The position numbers were made by a program, and so were the translations under genes. From JAENVT01 sp031412355 (GTDB lineage Bacteria > Actinomycetota > Acidimicrobiia > Acidimicrobiales > Ilumatobacteraceae), in the NCBI GenBank assembly GCA_031412355.1, contig JANOCR010000299.1, positions 1 through 7,243 of the forward strand: a stretch of DNA of 7,243 bases, given 5' to 3'. Below are positions 6,668 through 7,243 of the stretch, in pieces. Within the stretch, counting starts at the first letter, position 1; each line of letters begins with the position of its first letter. The notes beneath the pieces are model-generated. The model was not told the DNA's origin, did not search any database, and saw only the letters and a program-made list of their open reading frames with translations.

Positions 6668-7243
6668 TCACCCGAACCAGTCCGGCACGTGGCACATGGC
6701 CCGAGTCATGCTCGAGTCCGAGCCGGTGCCGCGCTTCGCGCAGTAGGCAACCAGCGCAGGTCCGTGGCGCTCGAACCACCGCGTGATCTCGTAGCTTGCT
6801 CCGGGGATCGGCTGCCAGTCGCCGACATCGGGTGAGTACACCTGGTACTCCTGGTACATCATCCAGACGCCGCTGTCACCGTCTTCCTCGAGGGCGAACG
6901 TGAAGCCGGTGGGGATCACCGAGTGATCGTCGACGGCGTACCCACCGACTGCGCTGTTCTCGCCCAAGCCGTAATGCTCACCGGCGCTGCCGTACTCGGC
7001 GGCCGCCCCGAACTCGGCTGGCGGGGCGTCCCAGCTGATGTGCTCGCGCGTGTACACGCCGTCGAGGTCGGCCAGGTTGCCGGTATCGCTCTCCCACGTG
7101 ACGACGTGGTGCAGGTTGTTCGCCCCACCGTCCGTCATCGAATCCGTTCCGAAGTTGGTGATCATCGCCATCAGCACAACGTACTTGGTCCCAGTTTCGG
7201 CTCGACGACCCGGCCGCGCGGTGACCCGTAAAGGGGGCTGACC
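6668..7243 (-). CDS. Unrecognised protein, 3' part (5' partial)
   Basis: On the minus strand the frame is open from the window edge to a TGA at 6668-6670, giving at least 191 codons. A GTG at 7177 could be a start, but the frame continues upstream with plausible protein (ARPGRRAETGTKYVV), so the true start probably lies outside. Strong G/C preference at third positions and balanced composition indicate a real gene. The product is acidic and rich in Gly, Asp, Glu and aromatic residues (for example GVWMMYQEYQVYSP and SWDAPPAEF). It has no obvious membrane span in the visible part and looks like a beta-rich soluble or exported domain. Two Cys lie 16 residues apart close to the C-terminus and could pair. 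I do not recognise a family. It converges on rel, with four bases between the stop codons, so it is a separate transcription unit and the neighbours say little about its role. Confidence 0.75.
   Translation of the reverse strand, partial: GQPPLRVTARPGRRAETGTKYVVLMAMITNFGTDSMTDGGANNLHHVVTWESDTGNLADLDGVYTREHISWDAPPAEFGAAAEYGSAGEHYGLGENSAVGGYAVDDHSVIPTGFTFALEEDGDSGVWMMYQEYQVYSPDVGDWQPIPGASYEITRWFERHGPALVAYCAKRGTGSDSSMTRAMCHVPDWFG

Noticed and set aside
6923..7231. 102-codon plus-strand frame near the right edge
   Set aside because: It lies opposite the better-supported minus-strand gene, whose third-position GC bias and composition are more protein-like.
1..7243. A mobile element, CRISPR array, RNA gene or novel defence system
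   Set aside because: No terminal inverted repeats, regular spacer-repeat pattern, tRNA/rRNA signature or transposase-like sequence was seen; nearly all of the window is housekeeping coding sequence.

Overview
The window is GC-rich chromosomal DNA that looks actinobacterial. The evidence is strong G/C bias at third codon positions, an actinobacterial-style SecD core motif (VDSYVVFFER), and the order yajC-secD-secF-apt-rel, which is the order known from high-GC Gram-positive bacteria. The Thr-rich SecD, and a tgt gene standing where ruvB usually sits in mycobacteria, would fit a deep-branching group such as Acidimicrobiia (Ilumatobacter-like). That placement is inference, not proof.

Layout: (1) 2-631, the 3' half of tgt (queuine tRNA-ribosyltransferase); its start lies upstream of the window. 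(2) 632-719, a short intergenic stretch with a possible promoter and only weak hairpins. (3) 720-3885, yajC, secD and secF, tightly packed with 1-base and 4-base overlaps; these encode the auxiliary complex of the Sec translocon. (4) 3907-4434, apt (adenine phosphoribosyltransferase), preceded by a -10-like box placed as in a leaderless transcript. (5) 4441-6663, rel, a full-length bifunctional (p)ppGpp synthetase/hydrolase six bases after apt. (6) 6668-7243, on the minus strand, the 3' part of an unrecognised gene that converges on rel with a 4-base gap.

The plus-strand genes form a housekeeping cluster of tRNA modification, protein export, purine salvage and stringent response. SecD, SecF and YajC act together at the membrane. 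Apt and Rel both deal with purine nucleotides and are probably co-transcribed. There is no sign of a mobile element, CRISPR array, RNA gene or new multi-gene system. The less ordinary points are the Thr-rich extracytoplasmic insert in SecD, the unidentified convergent gene, a substitution beside the catalytic Asp of Tgt, and the possible leaderless promoter of apt.
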